DNA from: Rhizobium rhizoryzae
GTDB lineage: Bacteria > Pseudomonadota > Alphaproteobacteria > Rhizobiales > Rhizobiaceae
NCBI RefSeq assembly: GCF_011046895.1
Contig: NZ_CP049249.1
Location: 682,001 to 746,000, forward strand
Length of the DNA stretch: 64,000 nt
Direction of reading: 5' to 3'
In this document: positions 22,330 to 31,699 of the stretch, one piece after another
How the letters are laid out: the number at the start of each line of letters is the position of its first letter
Position numbering within the stretch: position 1 is the stretch's first letter
The notes under the pieces: generated by a model
Seen by the model: only the letters and a program-made list of their open reading frames with translations
Database searches by the model: none
What the model was told of the DNA's origin: nothing
Program-made: the position numbers and the translations under genes

Positions 22330-24583
22330 CCATTCGTCAGACACTTCGGCAAGACCAACGACCCGTTATGGATCAAACTCGGGGCAGCCCCTGACCCGGC
22401 GCGATGGCGTTCTCAAGGTGACCGGGCAGGCAACCTATGCCGCGGACAACCATCCCGCACAACTTGCCTACGCCGTCATGGTTGGCGCAACAATCGCCCG
22501 CGGCCGCGTAACGGCCATGGATGTGGAAGCTGCCAGCCGTCATCCCGGCATCATCGAGGTCTTCACGCCGGATAATGCACCCGCTTTCGCGCATGATCCG
22601 GATGAAAAGATGCCACCCTTTGGCTTTCGGCTGGAGCTCTTGCAGAACCATTCAGTCCGTTACGCCGGACAGCCAATTGCTCTGGTGGTAGCGGAAACGC
22701 TGGAAGCAGCAACGGAAGGCGCGCGCCTGCTTCAACCCGTCTATGAGACGGATGAAGCGCGCACCGGTCGCGACAACGGCGTTCAGTTTGACCCGCAAGC
22801 GGTCGGGGTGGGTGGCCCGCCATCGACCTCCCACGGCGATCTCGATGCCGCCTTCGCCGCATCAGAAACGATCGTCGAAGCGGAATATTCAACACCTGCG
22901 CAATATCACAATGCCATGGAACCGCATGCCGTTGTCGCAGAGTGGAACGGCGATCACCTCACCCTCGATATGCCCAATCAGGCGCTGGCCATGAGCTGCG
23001 CCTCCTATGCGCGCTATTTCGATGTTCCAGTCGAAAATGTCGTCATACGGTCTCCATTTCTGGGTGGCGGCTTCGGTTCGAAGGCAATTCTCAATGGCCC
23101 GCAGATTCTGGCGATTGCCGCCGCACGCAAGCTGAAGCGCCCGGTCAGACTGGCACTCACCCGTGCCCAGATGTACGGACCGGTCGGCCATCGTGGACAG
23201 ACATGGCAAACGCTGCGAATGGGATTGTCGAGTGATGGCAGGTTGAAAGCAATCCATCACCGTTCGATATCTGCCACGTCGAGCTTCGACGATTTTCTGG
23301 AACCTGCCGCCAATGCTTCGCTTCCGCTCTACGCGGCAGATGCGCTGCTGGCGGAGCACAAAGGTCTGCGCCTTGACATCGGCACACCAGGGCCGATGCG
23401 TGCACCCGGCGAAGCAAGCGGATCCGCTGCGCTTGAAGTTGCCATAGACGAAGCAGCCGAAGCCTGCGGACTGGATCCGCTCGAGTTCCGTCTGCTGAAC
23501 TACGCCGAGAGTGAGCCCGGCTCCGGCAGACCCTTCTCTTCCAAGGCACTGCGTGAATGCTATGAGCGCGGCGCGGAGGCATTCGGTTGGAAACAGCGCC
23601 CGCGCGCAGCGCGCACGATGCGGGACGACAATGGGCTGCTCGTCGGCTGGGGAATGGGTACGGCCGTGTTCCCCTGCCCCATGTTCCCGGCACAGGCAAG
23701 AACAACCGTGCGGGCGGATGGCTCCGTTCTCGTGGAAACCGGCGGCGTTGACATGGGCCAGGGCGCATGGACCGCACTGGCGCAGATTGCTGCAGAGGCG
23801 CTGGGACTGGAAGCACACGAGATCGAATTCCGATCCGGCGTTTCAACGCTGCCGGATGCCGGGGTCGCCGGGGGATCAGGCCACACCGCCAGTGCTGGCC
23901 TCGCCTTGAGCAATTCAGGTCTCGATGCGCTCGCAAAGCTTGCGGAAATTGCCACCAACGATCCCGACTCACCACTGTTCGGTGCTGGCAACATTGGTGT
24001 CCTTCCCAGAGGCGGACGATTGGTCCGTCGTGACGACGAAAGCCGCGGTGAACGTTTTGCCGACATCCTGACACGGGCAAAGCAGAGCGAAGTCATCGGC
24101 GAAGCGAAGTCGATGCGGGAACCCGGGAATGCGGAAAAGTTCGCCATGTACTCACACGGCGCCGTATTTGCCGAGGTCAAGGTAGATCCTGATCTTGGAC
24201 AAATCCGCACAACGAGACTGGTGGGCGCCTTCGCCGCAGGACGCGTCATCAATCCCCGGCTGGTCCGCAGTCAGTATTATGGCGGGATGATCTGGGGAAC
24301 ATCGTTCGCCCTGCATGAGGCCGCACTCATTGACCAGCGCACAGGCCGCGTGATGAATGCCGATCTCGCGGAATATCATGTTCCGGTGAACGCAGATGTT
24401 CCGTCGTTGGAAGCCATACTGGTTGCAGAGGACGATCCATACGTCAATGCCATCGGCGTCAAGGGCGTCGGCGAAATCGGCATTACTGGAACCGTGGGCG
24501 CAATCGCAAATGCCGTCTGGCATGCGACGGGCAGGCGCGTACGACATTTCCCGATCCATATCGAGGACATTCTTGGCCTCTAA
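22319..24583 (+). CDS. Aldehyde oxidoreductase molybdopterin subunit, PaoC-like
   Basis: 754 residues of the molybdopterin large subunit: HNAMEPHAVVAEW, FLGGGFGSKA, the MPT-binding segment GPMRAPGE, GGVDMGQGAWT and the catalytic Glu in GVKGVGEIG near the C-terminus. PaoABC-type enzymes oxidise aromatic and other aldehydes to acids, detoxifying them. AGGAG precedes ATG 22319 by 6 bases. No PaoD/XdhC-type cofactor chaperone gene is adjacent, so maturation must rely on one elsewhere. Confidence 0.93.
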   Translation: MSLDHSSDTSARPTTRYGSNSGQPLTRRDGVLKVTGQATYAADNHPAQLAYAVMVGATIARGRVTAMDVEAASRHPGIIEVFTPDNAPAFAHDPDEKMPPFGFRLELLQNHSVRYAGQPIALVVAETLEAATEGARLLQPVYETDEARTGRDNGVQFDPQAVGVGGPPSTSHGDLDAAFAASETIVEAEYSTPAQYHNAMEPHAVVAEWNGDHLTLDMPNQALAMSCASYARYFDVPVENVVIRSPFLGGGFGSKAILNGPQILAIAAARKLKRPVRLALTRAQMYGPVGHRGQTWQTLRMGLSSDGRLKAIHHRSISATSSFDDFLEPAANASLPLYAADALLAEHKGLRLDIGTPGPMRAPGEASGSAALEVAIDEAAEACGLDPLEFRLLNYAESEPGSGRPFSSKALRECYERGAEAFGWKQRPRAARTMRDDNGLLVGWGMGTAVFPCPMFPAQARTTVRADGSVLVETGGVDMGQGAWTALAQIAAEALGLEAHEIEFRSGVSTLPDAGVAGGSGHTASAGLALSNSGLDALAKLAEIATNDPDSPLFGAGNIGVLPRGGRLVRRDDESRGERFADILTRAKQSEVIGEAKSMREPGNAEKFAMYSHGAVFAEVKVDPDLGQIRTTRLVGAFAAGRVINPRLVRSQYYGGMIWGTSFALHEAALIDQRTGRVMNADLAEYHVPVNADVPSLEAILVAEDDPYVNAIGVKGVGEIGITGTVGAIANAVWHATGRRVRHFPIHIEDILGL

Positions 24584-24590
24584 CATTCGA

Positions 24591-24623
24591 CGACCCAGCC
24601 GTTTTGATCGAACGGCTGGGTCG
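24591..24623. terminator. 13-bp stem after the oxidoreductase operon
   Basis: CGACCCAGCCGTT and its exact complement AACGGCTGGGTCG are separated by 7 bases, starting 8 bases after the PaoC-like stop. There is no strong T run downstream, so termination may be partial. Confidence 0.7.
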
Positions 24624-24682
24624 ATGATCCGGCGAGGATTGAGATCGTAGTCAACTCAGAACGACCAATAGCGGATTTGCCG

Positions 24683-24874
24683 ATGTTTCTGGATATGAAG
24701 AGCTATGGGCCAAGGCCGGAGCCACTGCCGCCCAAACCATCGAAGCCCAACCTCAGCCCAAGGGAGCAAAAAATCCTGGCATGGGTGATCTGCTTCAACA
24801 TCCTGGTTCTGTTCATCGCGCCGATCGGCGGCGCAACAGTCATCCATAGCCTGCTGGCGTTCATGTTTAAGTAA
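24683..24874 (+). CDS. Small single-span membrane protein, unknown
   Basis: 63 residues. A proline-rich N-terminal part (PEPLPPKPSKPNLSP) precedes one hydrophobic helix (ILAWVICFNILVLFIAPIGG). The composition contrast between the halves looks like a real small membrane protein, but no clear ribosome site is seen. ATG 24683 is preferred over TTG 24677. It stands alone between the oxidoreductase operon and a convergent receiver gene. Confidence 0.5.
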   Translation: MFLDMKSYGPRPEPLPPKPSKPNLSPREQKILAWVICFNILVLFIAPIGGATVIHSLLAFMFK

Positions 24875-24904
24875 AACTTGAACCCACCTCCACGACTGAA
24901 AGAC

Positions 24905-25252
24905 CTATTCATCGACGCCAATGTGTTTCAGAGCATCCCTCAGCTGGGGTAAATCGAAAGGTTTCTGAAGGACGTGTGCCGAAAGGTATGGCGGTTCGAG
25001 ACCGGCAGCACCATAGCCGCTGGCGAAAATGAAGGGTATGCCCCGCTCTGTCAGGCGATCTGCCACCGGGAAGGAACGCTTGCCAGCAAGATTGATGTCG
25101 AGAATTGCCATATCGATCTCTGCAGTCGCAGCCTTTTCAATGGCCGGTTCAAGCCGCATGACAGGACCAATCGGCTGGTGCCCGAGGTCGACAAGAAGAT
25201 CCTCAATCAACATGGCGACCAACATTTCGTCCTCAACAACAAGTATACGCAT
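24905..25252 (-). CDS. Single-domain response regulator (receiver)
   Basis: 115 residues: acidic pocket VEDE, phosphoacceptor in AILDINLAGK, ASGYGA switch region, K in LQKPFD. It starts at ATG 25252, overlapping the stop of the HWE kinase gene by one base (TGATG), so it is almost certainly the cognate partner. It resembles the receiver at 5321. Confidence 0.88.
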   Translation of the reverse strand: MRILVVEDEMLVAMLIEDLLVDLGHQPIGPVMRLEPAIEKAATAEIDMAILDINLAGKRSFPVADRLTERGIPFIFASGYGAAGLEPPYLSAHVLQKPFDLPQLRDALKHIGVDE

Positions 25253-26742
25253 CAGACAGAATCCATGACCGGCTTATCCCGAATTGCCTCCAGAGTTGTA
25301 TCCAGCGTGAAAATCACGCCGGCTGGATCAAAGCGTAATTGGGCGTCGCCGGATAATTCGTGAGGGAGCACCTGAAGAATGAGCCTTGAGCCAAAGCCGC
25401 GCTGTCCGGCGTCGATAACGGCAGGTCCTCCACGCTCTCGCCAGAGAAGGCGAAACGTCTGATCTTCAAGAGACCAGGCAATATCGACATATCCGTCAGG
25501 CACGGACAAAGCTCCATATTTGAGCGCATTTGTCGCAAGTTCATGGATCGCAAGGGCGACGGACATTGCGGCGTGCGGCCCGACCCGCAGATCCGGCCCT
25601 GATAGAACGAAGCGCCGTTTACCGCCTTCTTGGAAAGCTTCAAGCGCGCTTTCAATCATCATCTTCAGGCTTGCGCCTGACCAGTTCTCGTTTGTCAGGA
25701 CATTATGGGCTTTCGAGAGCGCCAGAATTCGTCGTGTTATGGCGTTGGATGCAGCCGCAGCCCCCTCGACGTTGCGCAGCGTCTGGCTAACAATGGACTG
25801 GATGGAGGCGAGCGTGTTCTTCACCCTGTGGTTCAATTCGTTGATCAGAAGCTTCTGATAATTTTCAGCCCGTACCCGATCCGTGACATCGGATCCCTGA
25901 ACAAAGATGTGGCTCACAGAGTTGGCCTCATCCCGGATCGGCTGAAAGACGAAGTCCACAAACCGCTCCTCCATTCTCCCACCCTTGGCGCGTCCGATGA
26001 CAACGCGCTCCGACATGCGGATGACCGGTTCCCCGGTTGCGAAAACCTGATCAAGAAGCGAGATGAAACCTTGATCTGCCATTTCGGGTAGCGCCGACGC
26101 AATGGGTTGCCCGAGCACGTCGCGGCTTCCGATCAATTTCTGATATTCGGGATTGATCAGGTCGAAACGATGGTCCTGTCCGCTCAACATCGCCATGAAT
26201 GTAGGCGCCTGCGAAAACAGGTTCTGCAGCCGCTGGAATTCCTCCTTGTTGCGGCGCTCCGCTAGAACACGCTCGGTGGTTTCAACGACGATCGCAATGA
26301 CCCCCGCCGGACGACCTTCCTCATCCATCACTGGAGAATAATCGAGATCCATCCACACCTGCTCGGGGTAGCCTTTGCGGTGGAGTGTCAGTTCCTGATC
26401 GCGGTAGGCCAAGGTTTTTCCTGACAGGCCGACCTTCATGACATGATCATTGAAATCGGCTATCTCGGCCCATCCTTCCCGCACATTTGAGCCGAACAAT
26501 GCTGGATGTCGCGCGCCAGCAAAGACCGAATAGGCGTCGTTATAGATCATGACGCCCTCTTCCCCCCATAGCATGACAATTGGAACCGGAGACTGGATCA
26601 GCAGCGCAATCGCCGTTTTCAGAGATTGGGGCCAGGTTGACACATCGCCCAAGGGTGTCTGACGCCATTCAAACTTGCGGACGAGTGCAGCCATTTCGCC
26701 ATCATGGCCAAGGAATTTGAACGGGTCGATCGTTCCGGGCAT
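25252..26742 (-). CDS. PAS-PAS HWE histidine kinase
   Basis: 496 residues. There are two PAS-like sensor segments (about 40-160 with MLWGEEGVMIYNDAY, and about 170-290 with FMAMLSGQDHRFDLINPEY), then the HWE core: His in NELNHRVKNTLASIQ, HELATNALKYGALS, WRERGGP and GFGSRLI. There are no membrane spans and no LOV cysteine motif, so it is a soluble sensor of unknown cue. ATG 26742 has AGGA 8 bases upstream. The downstream receiver is coupled. Confidence 0.9.
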   Translation of the reverse strand: MPGTIDPFKFLGHDGEMAALVRKFEWRQTPLGDVSTWPQSLKTAIALLIQSPVPIVMLWGEEGVMIYNDAYSVFAGARHPALFGSNVREGWAEIADFNDHVMKVGLSGKTLAYRDQELTLHRKGYPEQVWMDLDYSPVMDEEGRPAGVIAIVVETTERVLAERRNKEEFQRLQNLFSQAPTFMAMLSGQDHRFDLINPEYQKLIGSRDVLGQPIASALPEMADQGFISLLDQVFATGEPVIRMSERVVIGRAKGGRMEERFVDFVFQPIRDEANSVSHIFVQGSDVTDRVRAENYQKLLINELNHRVKNTLASIQSIVSQTLRNVEGAAAASNAITRRILALSKAHNVLTNENWSGASLKMMIESALEAFQEGGKRRFVLSGPDLRVGPHAAMSVALAIHELATNALKYGALSVPDGYVDIAWSLEDQTFRLLWRERGGPAVIDAGQRGFGSRLILQVLPHELSGDAQLRFDPAGVIFTLDTTLEAIRDKPVMDSV

Positions 26743-27005
26743 TGCACTTATCCTGAGCTTGAGTTCACCCCCCAAGGTAGAGGCATTTGAGCATCTGCCA
26801 AGAGTTGTAATTGCAGAAACTGATCGATCAACGCATTTGGATCAGAATGTACAAATTTGAATTGGTATCTGCCCCATAAAACCGGTAACGAGGGGCAAGA
26901 ATTAGATATGCCTCAAATAGTTGGTTTGCTGCCGCTCATTCGCTTGCGAAGCGAGCGCAAGCCAGACTGAGGTGGCAGCTTGCACCATTTAAAGAAGTAT
27001 TCGCG

Positions 27006-27884
27006 ATGTCAGAGACCCGGCCCAACACACTCAAGGCGGCAGCGTGGATGCTGGCTTCAATCGCCCTATTGCTCCTGATGGCCGTTTCGGGTCGTGCGAC
27101 GACAAAAGAGCTGAACGTTTTTCAGGTCATGGAAATGCGATCCGTCATCGCATTTTTTATGCTGCTCCCATTCGTGTATCGGGAGGGTGGCTTCCGCGCG
27201 ATGCGCACGCGCATCCTGTTCAGTCATATCGTCCGCAATGGTGCACATTATGTCGGCCAGTTTTTGTGGCTCATGGGGCTGACCATGATTCCGATGGCGC
27301 AGGTGATCGCAATTGAGTTTACCGCGCCAATCTGGACCGCCCTCATGGCGGCAGCCTTTCTCGGTGAAAAGCTGACCTGGAGAAAATCGCTCGCGATTCT
27401 GCTGGGCCTCGTCGGCGTTATCATTATTGTCAGGCCCGGTGGTACATCCATCAATCCCGGCCAGCTCGTCGTCCTGGGCGCAGCCTTTGTCTTCGCGGTA
27501 TCGTTCATCACGACGAAAGCACTCACCAGGCGTGACAGCGCCACCAAGATCATTTTCTGGATGCTGATCATCCAGTCGGTTATCGGTTTTACTCCAGCCC
27601 TCAATGTCTGGGTCTGGCCATCGGCTGGTCTGTGGCCGTGGATCTTTCTGATCGCGTTTTCCGGTACATTTGCCCATTTTTGCATGGCAAAAGCACTTTC
27701 CTATGCAGATGCCACTGTCGTCATGCCTATGGATTATCTCAGGGTGCCGCTTTCCGCCGTGATTGGATATCTGCTTTATGCAGAAGCGATCGACGTCTTC
27801 ACAGCCTGCGGCGCAGCCCTGATCCTCACCGGTAACCTTTTCAACCTGCGCAGAAACAAGCCACTTCCTGCGCAGGCTGCCTAA
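27006..27884 (+). CDS. EamA/DMT-family inner-membrane transporter
   Basis: 292 residues with about ten hydrophobic spans in two EamA repeats. The typical segments EFTAPIWTALMAAAFLGE and GVIIIVRPGG occur in repeat 1, and MAKALSYADATVVMPMDYLR in repeat 2. The subfamily is often called RhaT-like or S-adenosylmethionine-type, but substrate cannot be read from sequence. It stands alone with no regulator beside it. Confidence 0.88.
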   Translation: MSETRPNTLKAAAWMLASIALLLLMAVSGRATTKELNVFQVMEMRSVIAFFMLLPFVYREGGFRAMRTRILFSHIVRNGAHYVGQFLWLMGLTMIPMAQVIAIEFTAPIWTALMAAAFLGEKLTWRKSLAILLGLVGVIIIVRPGGTSINPGQLVVLGAAFVFAVSFITTKALTRRDSATKIIFWMLIIQSVIGFTPALNVWVWPSAGLWPWIFLIAFSGTFAHFCMAKALSYADATVVMPMDYLRVPLSAVIGYLLYAEAIDVFTACGAALILTGNLFNLRRNKPLPAQAA

Positions 27885-27996
27885 TGCCGTTAAAGGGTAG
27901 CGCGATCTTTCAGATCCGCTCTCGACGCTTTAACTTTTTGTTTGATCGCATGTCGTTACCGCAAAACCGCAGCACAATTTTTGCTACGACATGCCG

Positions 27997-28707
27997 TTAG
28001 CGATGCATATCGAACAGCAGCGCCCTTCCGTCAGTCACCCATTCAATATCGGGAATTGAACCAGTTCCCAACTGGATACCGTCTCCTGATGAAAGACGCT
28101 CACCGTCGACCATTGCCAGACCCTCGATGATATGCACGAAGGTCAACCGTTCGGGCGACGATGGGACAGGAAGCCGTGTCCCCTCAGCGACGTTTGCTAG
28201 GAAAAGCCGCGTATCGGAATTCAGCCTCAGAGGCGCCTTCGCATCACCGCCTGCCGCAAGAACTTGCCATCCCCCAGTCATATCGTCTTCAACCGGCAAG
28301 GGTGCCTGCTGATATGTGGGCAGGCCATTCCGAACGTCCGGGATCAACCAGATTTGCAGAAAATGAGCAGGTGCGTCAGCTGAAGCATTCATCTCAGAAT
28401 GGCGCACGCCGCTGCCAGCATACATCAACTGAGCTTCACCGGGCGCAATGGTTGCGACATTGCCCAATGTATCGCGATGTTCCAACTGACCGGAAAGCAC
28501 GATCGTCAGAATGTCCATGTCAGCGTGACCATGCTCTGAGAAGCCGGAACCCGGCGCGATCCGGTCTTCATTGATCACGCGAAGTGCGCCAAATCCCATA
28601 CGGGTCGGATCTTGAAAGCCACCGAAGGAAAACGTGTGAAAGCTGTCAAGCCAACCAGTATTCGTACGACCGCGGCTCATATTCTCGTGGATCAGGGTCA
28701 TCTTCAT
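27997..28707 (-). CDS. Pirin-family bicupin protein (YhhW-like)
   Basis: 236 residues. The N-terminal cupin carries the metal ligands HGHADMD and GVRHSEMN (His-His-His-Glu pattern of pirins). The segment FHTFSFGGFQDP at the start is typical. YhhW-type pirins have quercetin 2,3-dioxygenase activity in vitro; the physiological role is open. AAAGGAA sits directly before ATG 28707. Single-gene unit. Confidence 0.9.
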   Translation of the reverse strand: MKMTLIHENMSRGRTNTGWLDSFHTFSFGGFQDPTRMGFGALRVINEDRIAPGSGFSEHGHADMDILTIVLSGQLEHRDTLGNVATIAPGEAQLMYAGSGVRHSEMNASADAPAHFLQIWLIPDVRNGLPTYQQAPLPVEDDMTGGWQVLAAGGDAKAPLRLNSDTRLFLANVAEGTRLPVPSSPERLTFVHIIEGLAMVDGERLSSGDGIQLGTGSIPDIEWVTDGRALLFDMHR

Positions 28708-28791
28708 TTCCTTTCACGTGTGAAGCAAGACAGTGCTTCCGTTGCGTGAAAGATGACATTTGTCAGACGTCTTCATAAGATGAACAATTGC

Positions 28792-28826
28792 GCCATCACT
28801 GTTTTCAATTTAGAGACAGTGATGGC
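28792..28826 (-). terminator. 11-bp stem after gabD
   Basis: GCCATCACTGT and its exact complement ACAGTGATGGC with a 13-base loop begin 6 bases beyond the gabD stop. It is likely the transcription end of the gabTD operon. Confidence 0.65.
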
Positions 28827-28832
28827 TAAGGC

Positions 28833-30311
28833 TCAGATGGAAAGACAGAGATACTTGATTTCGAGATAGTCCTCGATGCCGTATTTCGAGCCTTCACGCC
28901 CCTGTCCGGATTGTTTGATCCCTCCGAATGGCGCAACTTCGGTGGAGATCAATCCGGTATTGATCCCGACCATTCCATATTCCAAAGCTTCCGCCACGCG
29001 GAAGACCTTGGAGAGGTCCTTAGCGTAGAAGTAGGAGGCCAAACCAAACTCCGTATCATTGGCAAGCTCGATCACCTCTTCCTCAGTCTCGAAGCGGAAG
29101 AGAGGCGCGACCGGGCCAAAGGTTTCTTCCCGTGCGACCTTCATGGAAGATGTTACATCCGTCAGGACCGTTGGCTGAAAGAAGAGATCGCCTTGGCCGT
29201 CGCGTCGCCCACCGGTGGTCACATTCGCCCCCTGAGAAAGAGCATCGGAAATATGCTCCTCAACCTTGGAGAGTGCTTTGGATGAAATGAGCGGGCCTGC
29301 CTGAACACCCTCCTCGAAGCCATTGCCAATCTTCAACTGTGCGACACGTTCCGTAAGCCGGGCTGCAAACGCATCATAGATACCGGATTGTACGTATAGC
29401 CGGTTTGCGCAAACGCAAGTCTGGCCGTTATTGCGAAATTTGGAGATCATCGCGCCTTCTACTGCGGCATCGAGATCTGCATCATCGAAGACGATGAAAG
29501 GTGCGTTGCCACCAAGCTCCAGCCCAAGCTTCAACACCTGATCTGCGCCTTGCCGCATGAGGATCTTGCCGACATTGGTGGACCCGGTGAAAGTCAGTTT
29601 GCGAACCTTACTGTTCGCACACATCTCCTGTCCAATGCTGGCTGAATCCGTGGACAGCACGACGTTGAAAAGTCCAGGCGCCAAGCCAGCGCGTAGCGCC
29701 AGAACAGCGAGCGCCAGTGCGGAAAGCGGAGTTTCCGCAGCCGGTTTGGAAACCATGGCACAGCCAGCCGCCAGGGCAGGCGCAAGCTTGCGGGCGAGCA
29801 TCGCATTCGGAAAATTCCACGGCGTGATCGACGCAACGACACCAACGGGTTGCTTCAGAACGATGATGCGTTTGTCTGGCTGATGTCCGGGGATGGTATC
29901 GCCATATATGCGCTTTGCCTCTTCGGCAAACCATTCCACATACGAAGCGCCATAAAGAACTTCGCCCTTGGCCTCGGCAAGGGGTTTGCCCATTTCCGAG
30001 GTCAGGATGATCGCCAGATCATCAGCATGCGCCACGATCAGATCGTAGAAGTGACGCAGCACACCGGCGCGCTCTTTACCCGTTCTCGCAGCCCATGCTT
30101 TTTGCGCCGCATGCGCCGCCTCGATTGCATCTGCCGTTTCCGCTCGCCCCATATCGGGCAATACGGCCAGCACCTCTCCAGTTGCCGGATTGGTGACTTC
30201 AAAGGTTTCGCCTGTTTCGCTCCGTCCGACCCAGCGGTCAGCGATCAGCGCGGTATCGACAAGCAAGGACGGATCTTCGAGCCGTGATGCGAGCGTGGAA
30301 GAAACCGACAT
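28833..30311 (-). CDS. gabD: Succinate-semialdehyde dehydrogenase
   Basis: 492-residue aldehyde dehydrogenase with TPWNFP (NAD(P) fold), FTGSTNVGK, general base E265 in LELGGNAPF and nucleophile C299 in GQTCVCANR. The second Cys two residues later matches the redox-sensitive pair of GabD enzymes. It oxidises succinate semialdehyde to succinate, completing GABA breakdown with the upstream transaminase, whose stop lies 3 bases before this ATG. Confidence 0.93.
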   Translation of the reverse strand: MSVSSTLASRLEDPSLLVDTALIADRWVGRSETGETFEVTNPATGEVLAVLPDMGRAETADAIEAAHAAQKAWAARTGKERAGVLRHFYDLIVAHADDLAIILTSEMGKPLAEAKGEVLYGASYVEWFAEEAKRIYGDTIPGHQPDKRIIVLKQPVGVVASITPWNFPNAMLARKLAPALAAGCAMVSKPAAETPLSALALAVLALRAGLAPGLFNVVLSTDSASIGQEMCANSKVRKLTFTGSTNVGKILMRQGADQVLKLGLELGGNAPFIVFDDADLDAAVEGAMISKFRNNGQTCVCANRLYVQSGIYDAFAARLTERVAQLKIGNGFEEGVQAGPLISSKALSKVEEHISDALSQGANVTTGGRRDGQGDLFFQPTVLTDVTSSMKVAREETFGPVAPLFRFETEEEVIELANDTEFGLASYFYAKDLSKVFRVAEALEYGMVGINTGLISTEVAPFGGIKQSGQGREGSKYGIEDYLEIKYLCLSI

Positions 30312-30314
30312 GGA

Positions 30315-31595
30315 TCAAGCCTCCGCCGCGCATTCGCGGAGGGTGGTTTCCAGAATATCCAGCGCTTCCGCGAAGACATCGTCCTGAATGGTGATCGGAG
30401 CGAGGAAGCGGATCACATTGCCGTGGACGCCGCAGGTCAGGAGGATCAAGCCCTTTTCCAGCGCCCGAAGTCTCACTTTGTTCGTGAAATCCGGGTTTGG
30501 AGTCGTTGAGTGAGGGAGATTGAATTCGACAGCATTCATGAAGCCAGGTCCGCGAATATCCGCGATCTGTGGAACGGCTTCCGTCAGCGAGTGCAATCTC
30601 TGCTTGAGCCGCGCGCCAAGCTGGTCTGCCCGTGCGCAAAGCGCCTCTTCCTCGATCACATCGAGCACCGCGTTCCCCGCAGCAATGCCAATCGGGTTAC
30701 CACCATAAGTGCCCCCCAGTCCTCCCGGTCCAGGCGCATCCATGATGTCGGCGCGACCTGTGACTGCAGCGATAGGGAAACCGCCGCCCAGACCTTTCGC
30801 CATGGTGGTCAGATCTGCATGAACGCCATAATGCTCCATGGCGAAAAGCTTGCCGGTGCGGGCAAACCCGGTCTGAACTTCATCTGCAATCAGCAGAATA
30901 CCGTGCTTGTCTGCGAGCTCGCGGAGCTTTGCCATGAACGCGCGCGGCACTTCGTAAAAGCCGCCCTCGCCCTGAACTGGCTCTACGATGAAGGCAGCAA
31001 CCCGGTTAGGATCGACATCAGCCTTGAACAGCTTGTCGAGAACGCCCAGCGTATCTTCGACGGTTGTGCCGTGAAGGGCAACCGGAAACGGTACGTGGAA
31101 GACATCGGGCATCATGGCACCGAACCCCGTCTTGTAAGGCACCACTTTGCCGGTGAGCGTCATGCCCATGAATGTCCTGCCGTGGAAGGCGCCAGTAAAG
31201 GCGATCACCGCCGACCGATTTGTGGCAGCGCGGGCGATTTTTACCGCATTCTCAACCGCTTCCGCACCGGTCGTCACGAAGATCGTCTTCTTGGGAAAGT
31301 CGCCCGGGACCGCATCATTGAGACGCTCAGCGAGACGAATATAGTTCTCGTAAGGAATGACCTGATGGCAGGTATGGGTAAAGTGGTCGAGCTGATCACG
31401 AACCGCAGCCATGACCTTCGGATGCCGATGCCCCGTGTTGACGACGGCGATGCCCGCGGCGAAATCGATATAGCGACGGCCTTCCACATCCCAGATTTCT
31501 GCGTTCTCGGCGCGTTCTGCGTAAACGCTCGTGGTGACACCCACGCCGCGCGAAATTGCGTCGCTGCGGCGAACCGCCAATGCCTGATTATCCAT
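30315..31595 (-). CDS. gabT: 4-aminobutyrate aminotransferase
   Basis: 426-residue class-III PLP transaminase: TTGAEAVENAVKIAR, GAFHGRT, IADEVQTGF and PLP lysine K267 in MAKGLGGGFP. Length and motifs fit GabT, which moves the GABA amino group to 2-oxoglutarate. ATG 31595 has GAGGGG 6 bases upstream; the longer reading to 31688 runs into the divergent promoter. First gene of gabTD. Confidence 0.92.
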   Translation of the reverse strand: MDNQALAVRRSDAISRGVGVTTSVYAERAENAEIWDVEGRRYIDFAAGIAVVNTGHRHPKVMAAVRDQLDHFTHTCHQVIPYENYIRLAERLNDAVPGDFPKKTIFVTTGAEAVENAVKIARAATNRSAVIAFTGAFHGRTFMGMTLTGKVVPYKTGFGAMMPDVFHVPFPVALHGTTVEDTLGVLDKLFKADVDPNRVAAFIVEPVQGEGGFYEVPRAFMAKLRELADKHGILLIADEVQTGFARTGKLFAMEHYGVHADLTTMAKGLGGGFPIAAVTGRADIMDAPGPGGLGGTYGGNPIGIAAGNAVLDVIEEEALCARADQLGARLKQRLHSLTEAVPQIADIRGPGFMNAVEFNLPHSTTPNPDFTNKVRLRALEKGLILLTCGVHGNVIRFLAPITIQDDVFAEALDILETTLRECAAEA

Positions 31596-31699
31596 GCTGC
31601 GCCCCTCTTTGAAAAAGATCCGGAACGAAAATCGCCCTCTAACGATTTCTTGCATTTTTTCTGTAGTTTTACAATCGGGGTTCCGCACATTATTTCAGC

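Noticed and set aside
22889..24080. Long minus-strand frames opposite the molybdenum subunit
   Set aside because: Rich in Arg, His and Cys, no motifs, fully covered by a well-supported gene on the other strand.
31650..31675. TTGCAT and TACAAT as a promoter between gabT and its regulator
   Set aside because: The spacer is only 14 bases, too short for a standard promoter and unlike the long spacers of MerR-controlled ones.
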